Below are positions 1 through 7,473 of a DNA stretch of 16,631 nt, piece after piece. The position numbers and the translations under genes were made by a program. Each line of letters opens with the position of its first letter. The stretch's first letter is position 1. The DNA comes from an uncultured Bacteroides sp. (lineage in GTDB: Bacteria > Bacteroidota > Bacteroidia > Bacteroidales > Bacteroidaceae): NCBI GenBank assembly GCA_900556625.1, contig USPQ01000057.1:1-16631 (forward strand), in the 5' to 3' direction. Under the pieces are notes generated by a model. The model ran no database searches. It was not told where the DNA came from and saw only the letters and a list, made by a program, of their open reading frames with translations.

Positions 1-35
1 GCAGCGATTATTTATAATATTTAAGTTTTAGCACT

Positions 36-1103
36 ATGGAGGACCAGAACTATACGATTAAAGACATAGCCCGTATGGCAGGCGTTTCTGCCGGAACGGT
101 GGACAGGGTATTGCACAATCGCGGTGACGTATCTCCTAAGAGCAAAGCTAAGGTTCAGAAGGTGCTGGATGAAATTCATTATCAGCCCAATGTTTTTGCT
201 ATCGGACTGGCTGCTAAAAAGAAATATTCTTTCGTTTGCTTAATTCCTTATTATATAGAGCACGATTATTGGCATTCCGTAGTGGGTGGCATTGAGCGTG
301 CCCGGCAAGAGTTGCGTCCTTTCAATGTGAGCGTGGATTATCTGTGTTACCATCACGGAGATGAAGCCAGCTATCAGGAAGCCTGTCGTTCTATCAAGGA
401 AAGCAATGTGGATGCGGTGTTGATTGCTCCCAATTTCCGGGAAGAAACCTTATCATTGACGGGCTATCTGCGAGAGAATGGGATAGCGTATGCTTTCGTC
501 GATTTCAATATGGAAGAAATGAATGCATTAACCTATATCGGACAAGATTCGTATAAGAGCGGATACATTGCGGCTAAGATATTGATGCGTAATTATTCGG
601 TGGGAGAAGGACAGGAACTGGTACTGTTTTTAAGTAATAACAAGGATAACCCTGCTGAAATACAGATGCAGCGCCGTCTGGAAGGTTTTATGCAGTATAT
701 CACTGAGGAATACGATAGTCTGGTGATTCATGAAGTAGTATTGAATAAGTCCAATCAAGAAAATAACTGTCGGACGCTGGACCGGTTCTTTGAGACGTAC
801 CCGAAGGCTGTACTCGGAGTTGTGTTCAATTCCAGAGTATATCAGTTGGGAGAATATCTCCGTCATGCAGGGCGTAGCATGAAAGGATTGATAGGATATG
901 ACCTCCTGAAAGCAAATGTAGAGTTGCTGAAATCGGGGAATGTACATTATTTGATCGGACAGCGGCCGGGATTGCAAGGTTATTGCGGTGTGAAAGCTTT
1001 GTGTGATCATGTCGTGTTCAAGAAAAATATCGATCCTGTGAAATATATGCCTATTGATATCCTGATTAAAGAAAACATCGATTTTTATTTTGAATTAGTA
1101 TAA
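36..1103 (+). CDS. LacI/GalR-family transcriptional regulator, probably of hexuronate use
   Basis: A 355-residue sugar-responsive repressor or activator. The N-terminus (about residues 6-55) is a typical LacI helix-turn-helix: TIKDIARMAGVS, then TVDRVL as recognition helix, ending in a hinge with YQPN and AIGLA. The rest (from about residue 63) is a periplasmic-binding-protein-like sugar sensor, starting VCLIPYY and including IGYDLLKAN near the effector pocket. The length is normal for the family. The ATG at 36 is chosen because the HTH begins a few residues after it; no Shine-Dalgarno is visible, which is usual for Bacteroides. The next gene, tagaturonate reductase, starts 26 bp downstream on the same strand. 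From this I infer that the regulator senses a galacturonate- or tagaturonate-derived signal. Its promoter is mostly outside the window. Family assignment is firm; the effector is inference. Confidence 0.9.
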   Translation: MEDQNYTIKDIARMAGVSAGTVDRVLHNRGDVSPKSKAKVQKVLDEIHYQPNVFAIGLAAKKKYSFVCLIPYYIEHDYWHSVVGGIERARQELRPFNVSVDYLCYHHGDEASYQEACRSIKESNVDAVLIAPNFREETLSLTGYLRENGIAYAFVDFNMEEMNALTYIGQDSYKSGYIAAKILMRNYSVGEGQELVLFLSNNKDNPAEIQMQRRLEGFMQYITEEYDSLVIHEVVLNKSNQENNCRTLDRFFETYPKAVLGVVFNSRVYQLGEYLRHAGRSMKGLIGYDLLKANVELLKSGNVHYLIGQRPGLQGYCGVKALCDHVVFKKNIDPVKYMPIDILIKENIDFYFELV

Positions 1104-1129
1104 TATCAACTTTATAAATTACAACTAAC

Positions 1130-2569
1130 ATGAAAGTATTAAACAAAGAAACTGCTCCTAAGGCACACCGTCCGGAGCGTATTATTCAATTTGGTGAAGG
1201 TAACTTTTTACGTGCTTTTGTAGATTGGATTATCTATAACATGAACCAGAAAACAGATTTCGACAGTAGTGTTGTAGTGGTTCAGCCCATTGACAAAGGT
1301 ATGGTCGATATGCTGAATACGCAGGACGATCTTTATCATGTCAATCTTCAAGGATTGGATAAAGGAGAAGTGGTTAACAGCTTGACAATGATTGATGTAA
1401 TCAGCCGTGCATTGAACCCTTATACTCAAAATGACGAATTCATGAAACTGGCGGAACAACCGGAAATGCGTTTCGTTATTTCAAATACTACAGAAGCCGG
1501 TATTGCCTTTGATCCGACTTGCAAACTAGAGGATGCTCCCGCTTCTTCTTATCCGGGTAAACTGACTCAGTTGTTATATCATCGTTTTAAGACATTCAAT
1601 GGCGACAAGACAAAAGGCCTGATTATCTTCCCTTGCGAACTTATTTTCTTGAATGGTCACAAACTGAAAGAAACGATCTATCAATACATTGAGTTGTGGA
1701 ATTTGGGCGAAGAATTTAAGACTTGGTTTGAAGAAGCCTGTGGTGTATATGCTACGTTGGTAGACCGTATAGTTCCGGGATTCCCCCGCAAGGATATTGC
1801 AGCTATCAAAGAAAAACTGCAATATGACGATAACTTGGTGGTCCAGGCTGAAATCTTCCATTTGTGGGTTATTGAGGCTCCGCAGGAGATTGCCAAAGAA
1901 TTCCCGGCCGACAAGGCAGGCTTGAACGTATTGTTTGTACCGTCGGAAGCTCCATACCATGAACGTAAGGTTACTTTGCTGAATGGGCCGCATACCGTTC
2001 TTTCTCCGGTTGCTTATTTGTCCGGTGTGAATATTGTTCGTGACGCTTGCCAGCATGAAGTAATTGGAAAATATGTCCATAAGGTGATGTTTGACGAGTT
2101 GATGGAAACTTTGAACCTGCCGAAAGATGAATTGGAGAAATTTGCAAATGATGTTTTGGAGCGTTTCAATAATCCGTTTGTAGACCATGCGGTAACAAGC
2201 ATTATGCTGAATTCTTTCCCGAAATATGAGACTCGTGATCTGCCGGGATTGAAAACTTATCTGGAACGTAAAGGTGAGCTTCCGAAAGGACTTGTACTTG
2301 GTTTGGCAGCTATCATTACTTATTATAAGGGTGGCGTACGTGCGGATGGCGCTGAGATTGTGCCGAACGACGCTCCTGAAATCATGAATCTGCTGAAAGA
2401 ACTGTGGGCTACTGGTTGCACAAAGAAAGTAGCCGAAGGTGTTCTGGGCGCAGAATTTATCTGGGGTGAAGATTTGAATAAAATTCCGGGATTGACGGAA
2501 GCTGTAAAAGCTGATTTGGATTCTATTCAAGAAAAGGGAATGCTTGAAACTGTGAAGGGTATTCTTTGA
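1130..2569 (+). CDS. uxaB: Tagaturonate reductase (altronate oxidoreductase)
   Basis: A 479-residue NAD-dependent enzyme that interconverts D-tagaturonate and D-altronate in galacturonate breakdown in the cytoplasm. It belongs to the long-chain mannitol dehydrogenase family. Visible landmarks are the N-terminal nucleotide-binding stretch IIQFGEGNFLRAF (18-30), SNTTEAGI (118-125), DRIVPGFPR (212-220) and ERKVTLLNGPHTVL (278-291). In the last, K280, N285 and H288 have the same spacing as the catalytic Lys/Asn/His of polyol dehydrogenases of this family. The length is close to E. coli UxaB. FPCELI and the lack of mannitol-type features favour UxaB over mannitol or fructuronate dehydrogenases, although the fructuronate homologue is the main alternative. 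It follows the LacI gene by 26 bp, probably in one operon, and a hairpin terminator lies about 60 bp after its stop. Other galacturonate genes (uxaA, uxaC) are not in the window. Confidence 0.88.
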   Translation: MKVLNKETAPKAHRPERIIQFGEGNFLRAFVDWIIYNMNQKTDFDSSVVVVQPIDKGMVDMLNTQDDLYHVNLQGLDKGEVVNSLTMIDVISRALNPYTQNDEFMKLAEQPEMRFVISNTTEAGIAFDPTCKLEDAPASSYPGKLTQLLYHRFKTFNGDKTKGLIIFPCELIFLNGHKLKETIYQYIELWNLGEEFKTWFEEACGVYATLVDRIVPGFPRKDIAAIKEKLQYDDNLVVQAEIFHLWVIEAPQEIAKEFPADKAGLNVLFVPSEAPYHERKVTLLNGPHTVLSPVAYLSGVNIVRDACQHEVIGKYVHKVMFDELMETLNLPKDELEKFANDVLERFNNPFVDHAVTSIMLNSFPKYETRDLPGLKTYLERKGELPKGLVLGLAAIITYYKGGVRADGAEIVPNDAPEIMNLLKELWATGCTKKVAEGVLGAEFIWGEDLNKIPGLTEAVKADLDSIQEKGMLETVKGIL

Positions 2570-2627
2570 TTTAGATATCGGAGATAGGCCGAATAGTTGA
2601 ATTTAACTGAGTTTGGTTTTTCATTCA

Positions 2628-2676
2628 AGAGGGTGTCTTGATAATCTTATGGCTATTGGGATACCCTTTGCTTTTT
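2628..2676 (+). terminator. Rho-independent terminator of the lacI-uxaB unit
   Basis: Arms 2628-2637 (AGAGGGTGTC) and 2660-2669 (GATACCCTTT) pair over 10 bp with two G-U pairs around a 22-nt loop, followed by CTTTTT. It sits just after uxaB. The reverse orientation has no clear T tract, so it should act on the plus strand only. Confidence 0.6.
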
Positions 2677-2698
2677 GCCTGTTTATTTGTGTAAATAT

Positions 2699-3050
2699 TT
2701 AAGCAGCCTTGCTGTCATGAATATTGGCTACTGTAACCATCACTGCAATAAGGAAGCCATTCTTGTCTACAACAATATGGGTTTGACGCCTTTCACTTTT
2801 TTATTGCCGTCAACTCCGCTCTACCCGGTACTATTTTGGAAAAACATCTGTGCACCTGTATCCTTATATCTGATTATCTTATGACCATAAACATATAAAA
2901 TGAAAACTCATGGATGGTATTGAACTAAAAGTGGCTGATGAAAAGCAAGAGCTATAATAGAATCGTCAAAATTTATGTATATCCCCACTAAAAATCTACT
3001 GACCCTTTATTTATCAAAGCGGCACGGCAATTGTTTTTACCGGACGATGC
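2699..3050 (-). pseudogene. Decayed DDE transposase relic (IS5-like)
   Basis: No intact gene lies between 2570 and 3078, but the minus strand carries pieces of a transposase in the expected N-to-C order and in different frames. At 3035-2990 it reads NNCRAALINKGSVDF followed by a stop, resembling the N-terminal ALI-RGS motif of IS5-type transposases. At 2820-2776 it reads SGVDGNKKVKGVKP. After a frameshift, 2776-2699 reads IVVDKNGFLIAVMVTVAN followed by IHDSKAA and a stop, matching the DDE core around the second catalytic Asp. Only about 170 bp separate the first and second pieces, much less than in an intact transposase, so an internal deletion is likely. No terminal inverted repeats were identified. 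The small plus-strand ORF at 2675-2884 is antisense to this relic and is not a gene. The family (IS5-like) is judged from recalled motifs only. Confidence 0.62.
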
Positions 3051-3078
3051 AAAAATATGTACCAAAATGAATATAAAT

Positions 3079-3606
3079 TTATTCGGCAGTGTGCAAGATA
3101 AAGGTAGTAGCTCCAATAGTCACGATAGCACCATCTTCGATACGGATACGGTCTTTATCTCCCAAGATTTCATTCATAAGGAATGTGCCCGTAAGACTGG
3201 GGGCATCTCGAAGTGTATAGATTAGTTTTCCTTGCTTATTGCGCTTGATATTGATAATGCAGTGGCGGCGGTCCATGCTCATGTCTCCGCTTTCAATGGG
3301 AGTATTGATGACTGTTCCTACACAACGCCGTCCTATCACGTTGTCACCCTCTTGTAGTGGAAGTACTTGTTTGAATCCGAATATATTCTCAATTACTGTG
3401 ATATATCCGAATTCTTCTTTATGGGATTCTGCCTCTTCTTCCAGATTCTCTTCTTTCCGGAGAGCTTTGACTTTACTTTTTCCAAGCCGGATACTGAATT
3501 GCTTGCCGCAATGCTCGCATACAAATACAAGTGACTGACCTTCACTATACTTGGTTTCATCAAAATAAAGGTAATTCTCACATTTGGGACAAAGAACTCG
3601 TTTCAT
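3079..3606 (-). CDS. FHA-domain protein with N-terminal zinc ribbon
   Basis: A 175-residue cytoplasmic protein. Residues 1-40 form a small zinc ribbon with CPKC (6-9) and CEHC (30-33). A charged Lys/Glu-rich linker (about 44-65) follows, then a forkhead-associated domain (about 68-174). The FHA landmarks are IGR (91-93), Ser110 and His115 in SMDRRH, and LTGTF (139-142 region), the loops that hold a phosphothreonine peptide in known FHA domains. The Ser-to-His spacing is one residue or so longer than the usual SxxH, so phosphopeptide binding is plausible but not certain. It begins 18 bp after the stop of the HU/SPOR membrane-protein gene on the same strand and is probably cotranscribed with it. 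No Ser/Thr kinase is present in the window. Function and partner are unknown. Confidence 0.85.
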   Translation of the reverse strand: MKRVLCPKCENYLYFDETKYSEGQSLVFVCEHCGKQFSIRLGKSKVKALRKEENLEEEAESHKEEFGYITVIENIFGFKQVLPLQEGDNVIGRRCVGTVINTPIESGDMSMDRRHCIINIKRNKQGKLIYTLRDAPSLTGTFLMNEILGDKDRIRIEDGAIVTIGATTFILHTAE

Positions 3607-3624
3607 GCTTTTTAAAAGGGATTT

Positions 3625-4650
3625 TTATTTTGCCAGTAACCAGGCATTCTTGTAAGTTTCGTTTTTTCTAAGCTCCAACAACTGTTTCGTCGCTTCTTCA
3701 CGGTTGCTGAATGAGCGGATACTGACACGTACTTTACCATCGGTATTCAGCGCTTTTGCTTCCGCAAATCCTTTGGCATTTAACCGGTTTGCCATAGCTT
3801 CCGCATCTTTAAGGCTGATACCTCCCGCTACTATAATATGGTAAGGGTGATTCGTATTAGCTTGTGGCTTTACCGATGGCGCAGGAACTGTTTGCGGTTT
3901 CGCCACTTTAACTTCTTTCACAGCAATGGGCTTTGATGTTTTAGCTTTCTTGGCTCTCTGTGGTTTCACATCGTTCTTTACCGGAACAGGAGTCATTGCA
4001 ACCGACTGTTCTTCTATTTGTTCAAAAAGCTCGTTAGGTAACAACTGTGCGTAATTGTTCTTCTGAACGTAGGTATTCTCTACCGGAGTGGAAAAAGCGA
4101 AGAACAACACAATGGCGGCAATCATAGCTGCTGCATTGCGGAGGAATGTACGGTTGATACTGATTTCATAAGTTTTCTTTTCTTTCTCCGGATTGAGTGG
4201 TATTAACACTCTTTCCTTTTGTGGCAAGGCGGCAAGCTCGTGCATCTCAAAAGAATCCAATCCGTATAAAGAAGGAGTGGTTAGCTTATAATCGTACGGA
4301 ATGAACTCGTAATTGCCATAAATATTATAATGGATTTCACCGATATTCTCCAGATGGGCTTTGCCTTCTTCATGAAGAAGGGAGATGAATTCGTTTACCT
4401 CTTTTTCTACTATGCGGCTGGCGTCAGCGAAACTAGTGTCGTAAACGGCCATATATGATTGCACCAACACTCCGTCATTCAGTTTCAGTTGCGGATTGAA
4501 TCCTATCGTACGGGTAGGAGGTAAGAAAAGACTTTCTTCTTTTACATGAGTTGCAGGTGCGTAATGTGCAACGAATCCACCAAATCCCGGAACGATGACG
4601 CAGTCGTTTTCCAGCAATAAAACCTCTATATGTTGTGCTAATTCAATCAT
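3625..4650 (-). CDS. HU-CCDC81/SPOR-domain membrane protein
   Basis: A 341-residue single-pass protein. Residues 1 to about 130 resemble the bacterial HU-CCDC81 domains: IELAQHIEVLLLEND, then VIVPGFGGFVA (18-28), and later LENIGEI (100-106). One hydrophobic segment (about 169-188) precedes a linker rich in Lys, Pro and Val (about 220-267). The C-terminus (about 268-341) is a SPOR domain, beginning YHIIVAGGISLKDAE and ending KNAWLLAK; SPOR domains of other proteins bind denuded glycan strands of peptidoglycan. The predicted topology puts the HU-like part in the cytoplasm and SPOR in the periplasm, so it could link a cytoplasmic ligand to septal or side-wall peptidoglycan. The start is fixed because the HU-like domain begins at residue 2. 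It is probably the first gene of a pair with the FHA gene downstream. The cellular role is inference. Confidence 0.85.
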   Translation of the reverse strand: MIELAQHIEVLLLENDCVIVPGFGGFVAHYAPATHVKEESLFLPPTRTIGFNPQLKLNDGVLVQSYMAVYDTSFADASRIVEKEVNEFISLLHEEGKAHLENIGEIHYNIYGNYEFIPYDYKLTTPSLYGLDSFEMHELAALPQKERVLIPLNPEKEKKTYEISINRTFLRNAAAMIAAIVLFFAFSTPVENTYVQKNNYAQLLPNELFEQIEEQSVAMTPVPVKNDVKPQRAKKAKTSKPIAVKEVKVAKPQTVPAPSVKPQANTNHPYHIIVAGGISLKDAEAMANRLNAKGFAEAKALNTDGKVRVSIRSFSNREEATKQLLELRKNETYKNAWLLAK

Positions 4651-4655
4651 GTGTG

Positions 4656-4663
4656 CAAAATTA
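4656..4663 (-). promoter_or_regulatory. Bacteroides -7 box for the HU/SPOR gene
   Basis: The minus strand reads TAATTTTG followed by CACAC and then the ATG at 4650, matching the TAnnTTTG consensus. No clear TTTG -33 box is seen. Because the box ends only 5 nt from the ATG, transcription should start at or very near the start codon. Confidence 0.6.
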
Positions 4664-4706
4664 AGAGATAAATTGAATATATCCCAGAAAACTACGAAAA
4701 AATCAC

Positions 4707-4714
4707 TACTTTTG
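4707..4714 (+). promoter_or_regulatory. Bacteroides -7 box for the rfbC-ugd unit
   Basis: TACTTTTG followed by C, matching TAnnTTTG, 26 bp before the rfbC start. It is divergent from the promoter at 4656-4663 and about 45 bp from it. The -33 region is weak. Confidence 0.62.
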
Positions 4715-4740
4715 CATCGTTTTATTTATAACCATCGACA

Positions 4741-5289
4741 ATGAACTATATACAGACAGAAATAGACGGAGTATGGCTGATAGAGCCTAAAGTTTTCTCC
4801 GACGAACGTGGCTACTTTATGGAAGCTTTTAAGAAAGAGGAGTTTGAGGCTAATATCGGTCCTGTTGATTTTGTACAGGATAATGAATCCAAATCTTCCT
4901 TTGGGGTATTACGCGGATTGCATTATCAGAAAGGCGAACATAGCCAGGCTAAACTGGTTCGTGTTATCAAAGGAGAAGTGTTGGATGTTGCTGTGGATTT
5001 GCGCAAATCATCGCCTACGTTCGGAAAGCATGTGTGTGTTTTGTTGAGCGAAGAGAATAAGAGACAGTTTTTCATTCCACGTGGTTTTGCGCATGGATTT
5101 GCCGTATTGAGCGACGAAGCCATTTTCACATACAAGGTAGATAATAAGTATGCTCCGCAAAGTGAGGCTTCCATTATATATAATGATGCTACATTGGGTA
5201 TAGACTGGCCGCTTGCCGAGTCGCAGATGTTGCTATCTCCTAAAGACAAGGAGGGAACGGCTTTCAAAGATGCGGTGTATTTTGAATAA
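4741..5289 (+). CDS. rfbC: dTDP-4-dehydrorhamnose 3,5-epimerase
   Basis: A 182-residue cytoplasmic enzyme that epimerises dTDP-4-keto-6-deoxyglucose at C3 and C5, the third step of dTDP-L-rhamnose synthesis. The length and the cupin-type family motifs fit: DERGYFMEAF (21-30), QDNESKSSFGVLRGLHYQ (46-63) with the catalytic His61, Lys71, FIPRGFAHGF (111-120) and Tyr131, which fits the catalytic tyrosine. The ATG at 4741 follows a -7 box by 26 bp. Unlike most rfb genes it is not next to rfbA, rfbB or rfbD here but 26 bp upstream of UDP-glucose dehydrogenase, so this looks like a housekeeping copy supplying sugar nucleotides rather than part of a capsule locus. Confidence 0.95.
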   Translation: MNYIQTEIDGVWLIEPKVFSDERGYFMEAFKKEEFEANIGPVDFVQDNESKSSFGVLRGLHYQKGEHSQAKLVRVIKGEVLDVAVDLRKSSPTFGKHVCVLLSEENKRQFFIPRGFAHGFAVLSDEAIFTYKVDNKYAPQSEASIIYNDATLGIDWPLAESQMLLSPKDKEGTAFKDAVYFE

Positions 5290-5315
5290 CTTCTGAATAG
5301 ACAATAAATAAAGAT

Positions 5316-6629
5316 ATGAAAATAGCAATTGTAGGAACCGGATATGTAGGTCTGGTGACAGGTACATGCTTTGCTGAAATTGGCGTGGATGTGACTTGCG
5401 TAGATACTAACAGTGAGAAAATCGAATCTTTGAAAAAGGGTATCATTCCTATTTATGAAAATGGATTGGAAGAGATGGTACTTCGCAATATGAAAGCGAA
5501 ACGATTGAAGTTTACTACCTCACTGGAGAGTTGCCTCGATGATGTGGAAGTAGTATTCAGTGCTGTCGGTACGCCTCCGGATGAGGACGGCAGCGCCGAT
5601 CTGAAATATGTGTTGGAGGTAGCCCGGACTATCGGTCGCAATATGAAACAATATAAATTGGTTGTTACCAAGAGTACGGTTCCGGTGGGTACTGCCGGCA
5701 AGGTTCGTGCGGTTATTCAAGAGGAGTTGGATAAGAGAGGGGTGAATATCCATTTTGATGTGGCTTCAAATCCGGAATTTCTAAAGGAAGGAAATGCGAT
5801 CAGCGACTTTATGAGTCCGGACCGTGTAGTAGTGGGAGTGGAGTCGGAACGTGCGCAGAAACTGATGTCGAAGCTGTATAAACCGTTCTTGCTAAATAAC
5901 TTCCGCGTTATCTTTATGGATATCCCGTCAGCGGAGATGACTAAATATGCGGCAAATTCAATGTTGGCAACCCGCATCAGTTTTATGAATGACATAGCAA
6001 ACTTGTGCGAGATTGTGGGTGCCGACGTGAATATGGTACGTAGCGGAATCGGTTCGGATACGCGCATCGGACGTAAATTCTTGTATCCGGGAATCGGCTA
6101 TGGTGGTTCTTGTTTCCCGAAAGATGTGAAAGCCCTTATCAAAACGGCAGAACAGAATGGATATAAAATGCGGGTGCTCAGTGCTGTGGAAGAGGTAAAC
6201 GAGCAACAGAAAAGTGTTCTGTTTGAAAAGTTGGTGAAGCATTTTAATGGTGACCTGAAAGGAAAAACGGTTGCTTTGTGGGGGCTGGCTTTCAAACCGG
6301 AGACTGATGATATGCGTGAAGCTCCGGCTTTGATCCTGATTGATAAGCTGTTGAAGGCTGGCTGTCAGGTACGTGCGTACGATTCTGCTGCCATGCAGGA
6401 GTGCAAGCGTAGGATCGGAGATACAATCTATTATGCTTGCGATATGTATGATGCGGTGCTTGATGCGGATGCGCTGATGTTGGTTACCGAATGGAAGGAA
6501 TTCCGTCTGCCCTCATGGGCTGTCATAAAGAAAACGATGGCACAGCAGGTTGTATTGGACGGACGTAACATTTACGATAAGAAAGAGATGGAAGAACTCG
6601 GATTCGTTTACTATTGCATTGGTAAATGA
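5316..6629 (+). CDS. ugd: UDP-glucose 6-dehydrogenase
   Basis: A 437-residue cytoplasmic enzyme that oxidises UDP-glucose to UDP-glucuronate with two NAD+. The N-terminal Rossmann fold shows GTGYVGLVTGTCFAEIG (7-23). TKSTVPVGT (118-126), NPEFLKEGNAI (152-162) and EMTKYAANSMLATR (207-220) are typical, and GYGGSCFPKD (261-270) carries the catalytic Cys266. The C-terminal UDP-binding domain includes LWGLAFKPETDDMREAP. Length is normal for bacterial Ugd. The homologues UDP-N-acetylmannosamine dehydrogenase and GDP-mannose dehydrogenase are less likely, given the overall match. It follows rfbC by 26 bp and is followed by a lipoprotein gene after 35 bp, suggesting a three-gene operon for surface-glycan precursors. 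Confidence 0.93.
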   Translation: MKIAIVGTGYVGLVTGTCFAEIGVDVTCVDTNSEKIESLKKGIIPIYENGLEEMVLRNMKAKRLKFTTSLESCLDDVEVVFSAVGTPPDEDGSADLKYVLEVARTIGRNMKQYKLVVTKSTVPVGTAGKVRAVIQEELDKRGVNIHFDVASNPEFLKEGNAISDFMSPDRVVVGVESERAQKLMSKLYKPFLLNNFRVIFMDIPSAEMTKYAANSMLATRISFMNDIANLCEIVGADVNMVRSGIGSDTRIGRKFLYPGIGYGGSCFPKDVKALIKTAEQNGYKMRVLSAVEEVNEQQKSVLFEKLVKHFNGDLKGKTVALWGLAFKPETDDMREAPALILIDKLLKAGCQVRAYDSAAMQECKRRIGDTIYYACDMYDAVLDADALMLVTEWKEFRLPSWAVIKKTMAQQVVLDGRNIYDKKEMEELGFVYYCIGK

Positions 6630-6664
6630 AAAAATAAGAGTATCTTTATGCAAAACTGGAACAA

Positions 6665-7462
6665 ATGATGAAATATGTAGTGCTATCGTTGATGGTGATT
6701 TTTTCTGCGTCATGTGGCGGCAATAAAAATCCAAATTTTCTTGAACTGGAGGAAGAGGATATAGCTGCTAAGGAACTGTTGCAGGGAATTTGGCTGGACG
6801 ATGAAACGGAGAGTCCGTTGATGCGGGTAGAGGGGGATACGATCTATTATGCAGATAGCCAAAGTGCTCCGATTACATTTAAGGTTATGCGGGATACGCT
6901 TTACACGTATGGAAATGATACGGCTTACTACAAGATAGATAAGCAGGCGGAACATATATTCTGGTTTCATTCCATTACGGACAACATAATCAAACTGCAT
7001 AAATCTGAGGATCCGAATGATTCGTTGTCATTTGTTCGTCGTGAAGTGGTTATACCGACTTATACGGAAGTGACAAAACGGGATAGTGTGGTGACATACA
7101 ATGGCACTCGCTATCGCGCTTATGTATATATTAATCCTACCAAAATTAGAGTTGTCAAGACGACTTATTCCGAAGACGGGATTAGCATGGACAATGTGTA
7201 TTACGACAATGTGATGCACATTTGTGTGTACGAAGGCAAGAAAAGTTTGTTTGCCAGTGATGTGACCAAGCAGATGTTTGCTCAGGTTGTTCCTGCTGAT
7301 TTCCTGTCGCAGGCTATTCTATCTGATACGAAGTTTGTAAAAGTAGACCGGAATGGTTTTCATTATCAAGCAGTTTTAGCCATTCCGGAAAGTTCTGTAT
7401 ATAGCATTGCGGAGATAGAAGTGGGTTTCGATGGTAAACTGACTATCACTTCCACTAAATAA
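6665..7462 (+). CDS. Lipoprotein of unknown function
   Basis: A 265-residue protein with a lipoprotein signal: a short hydrophobic stretch, then FSASC, with lipidation expected at Cys17 and mature sequence GGNKNPNF. The residues after the cysteine lack the acidic run seen in the Bacteroides surface-export signal, so periplasm-facing anchoring is more likely. An early block (about 38-125) starts LLQGIWLDDETESPLMRVEGDTIYY, rich in beta-strand-like alternation; the second half ends VYSIAEIEVGFDGKLTIT. It resembles Bacteroidales lipoproteins annotated only as domains of unknown function (possibly DUF4738, from memory). Two tandem ATGs (6665 and 6668) could serve as start. It lies 35 bp after ugd, and its stop is 11 bp from the stop of the convergent helicase gene. 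I cannot assign a function. Confidence 0.8.
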   Translation: MMKYVVLSLMVIFSASCGGNKNPNFLELEEEDIAAKELLQGIWLDDETESPLMRVEGDTIYYADSQSAPITFKVMRDTLYTYGNDTAYYKIDKQAEHIFWFHSITDNIIKLHKSEDPNDSLSFVRREVVIPTYTEVTKRDSVVTYNGTRYRAYVYINPTKIRVVKTTYSEDGISMDNVYYDNVMHICVYEGKKSLFASDVTKQMFAQVVPADFLSQAILSDTKFVKVDRNGFHYQAVLAIPESSVYSIAEIEVGFDGKLTITSTK

Positions 7463-7473
7463 AAAATGCTGTT

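Noticed and set aside
1574..2530. 318-codon open frame on the minus strand
   Set aside because: Entirely antisense to uxaB, with no recognisable motif and Cys/Ser/Gln-rich shadow composition.
2675..2884. 69-codon open frame on the plus strand
   Set aside because: It is the antisense of the transposase relic; its product has no family features.
3050..3057. Minus-strand TATTTTTG matching a -7 box
   Set aside because: It faces only the decayed transposase and no intact gene follows; at most a remnant promoter.
6641..6648. Promoter-like TATCTTTA before the lipoprotein gene
   Set aside because: It lacks the final G of TAnnTTTG and has no -33 box; cotranscription with ugd explains the gene.
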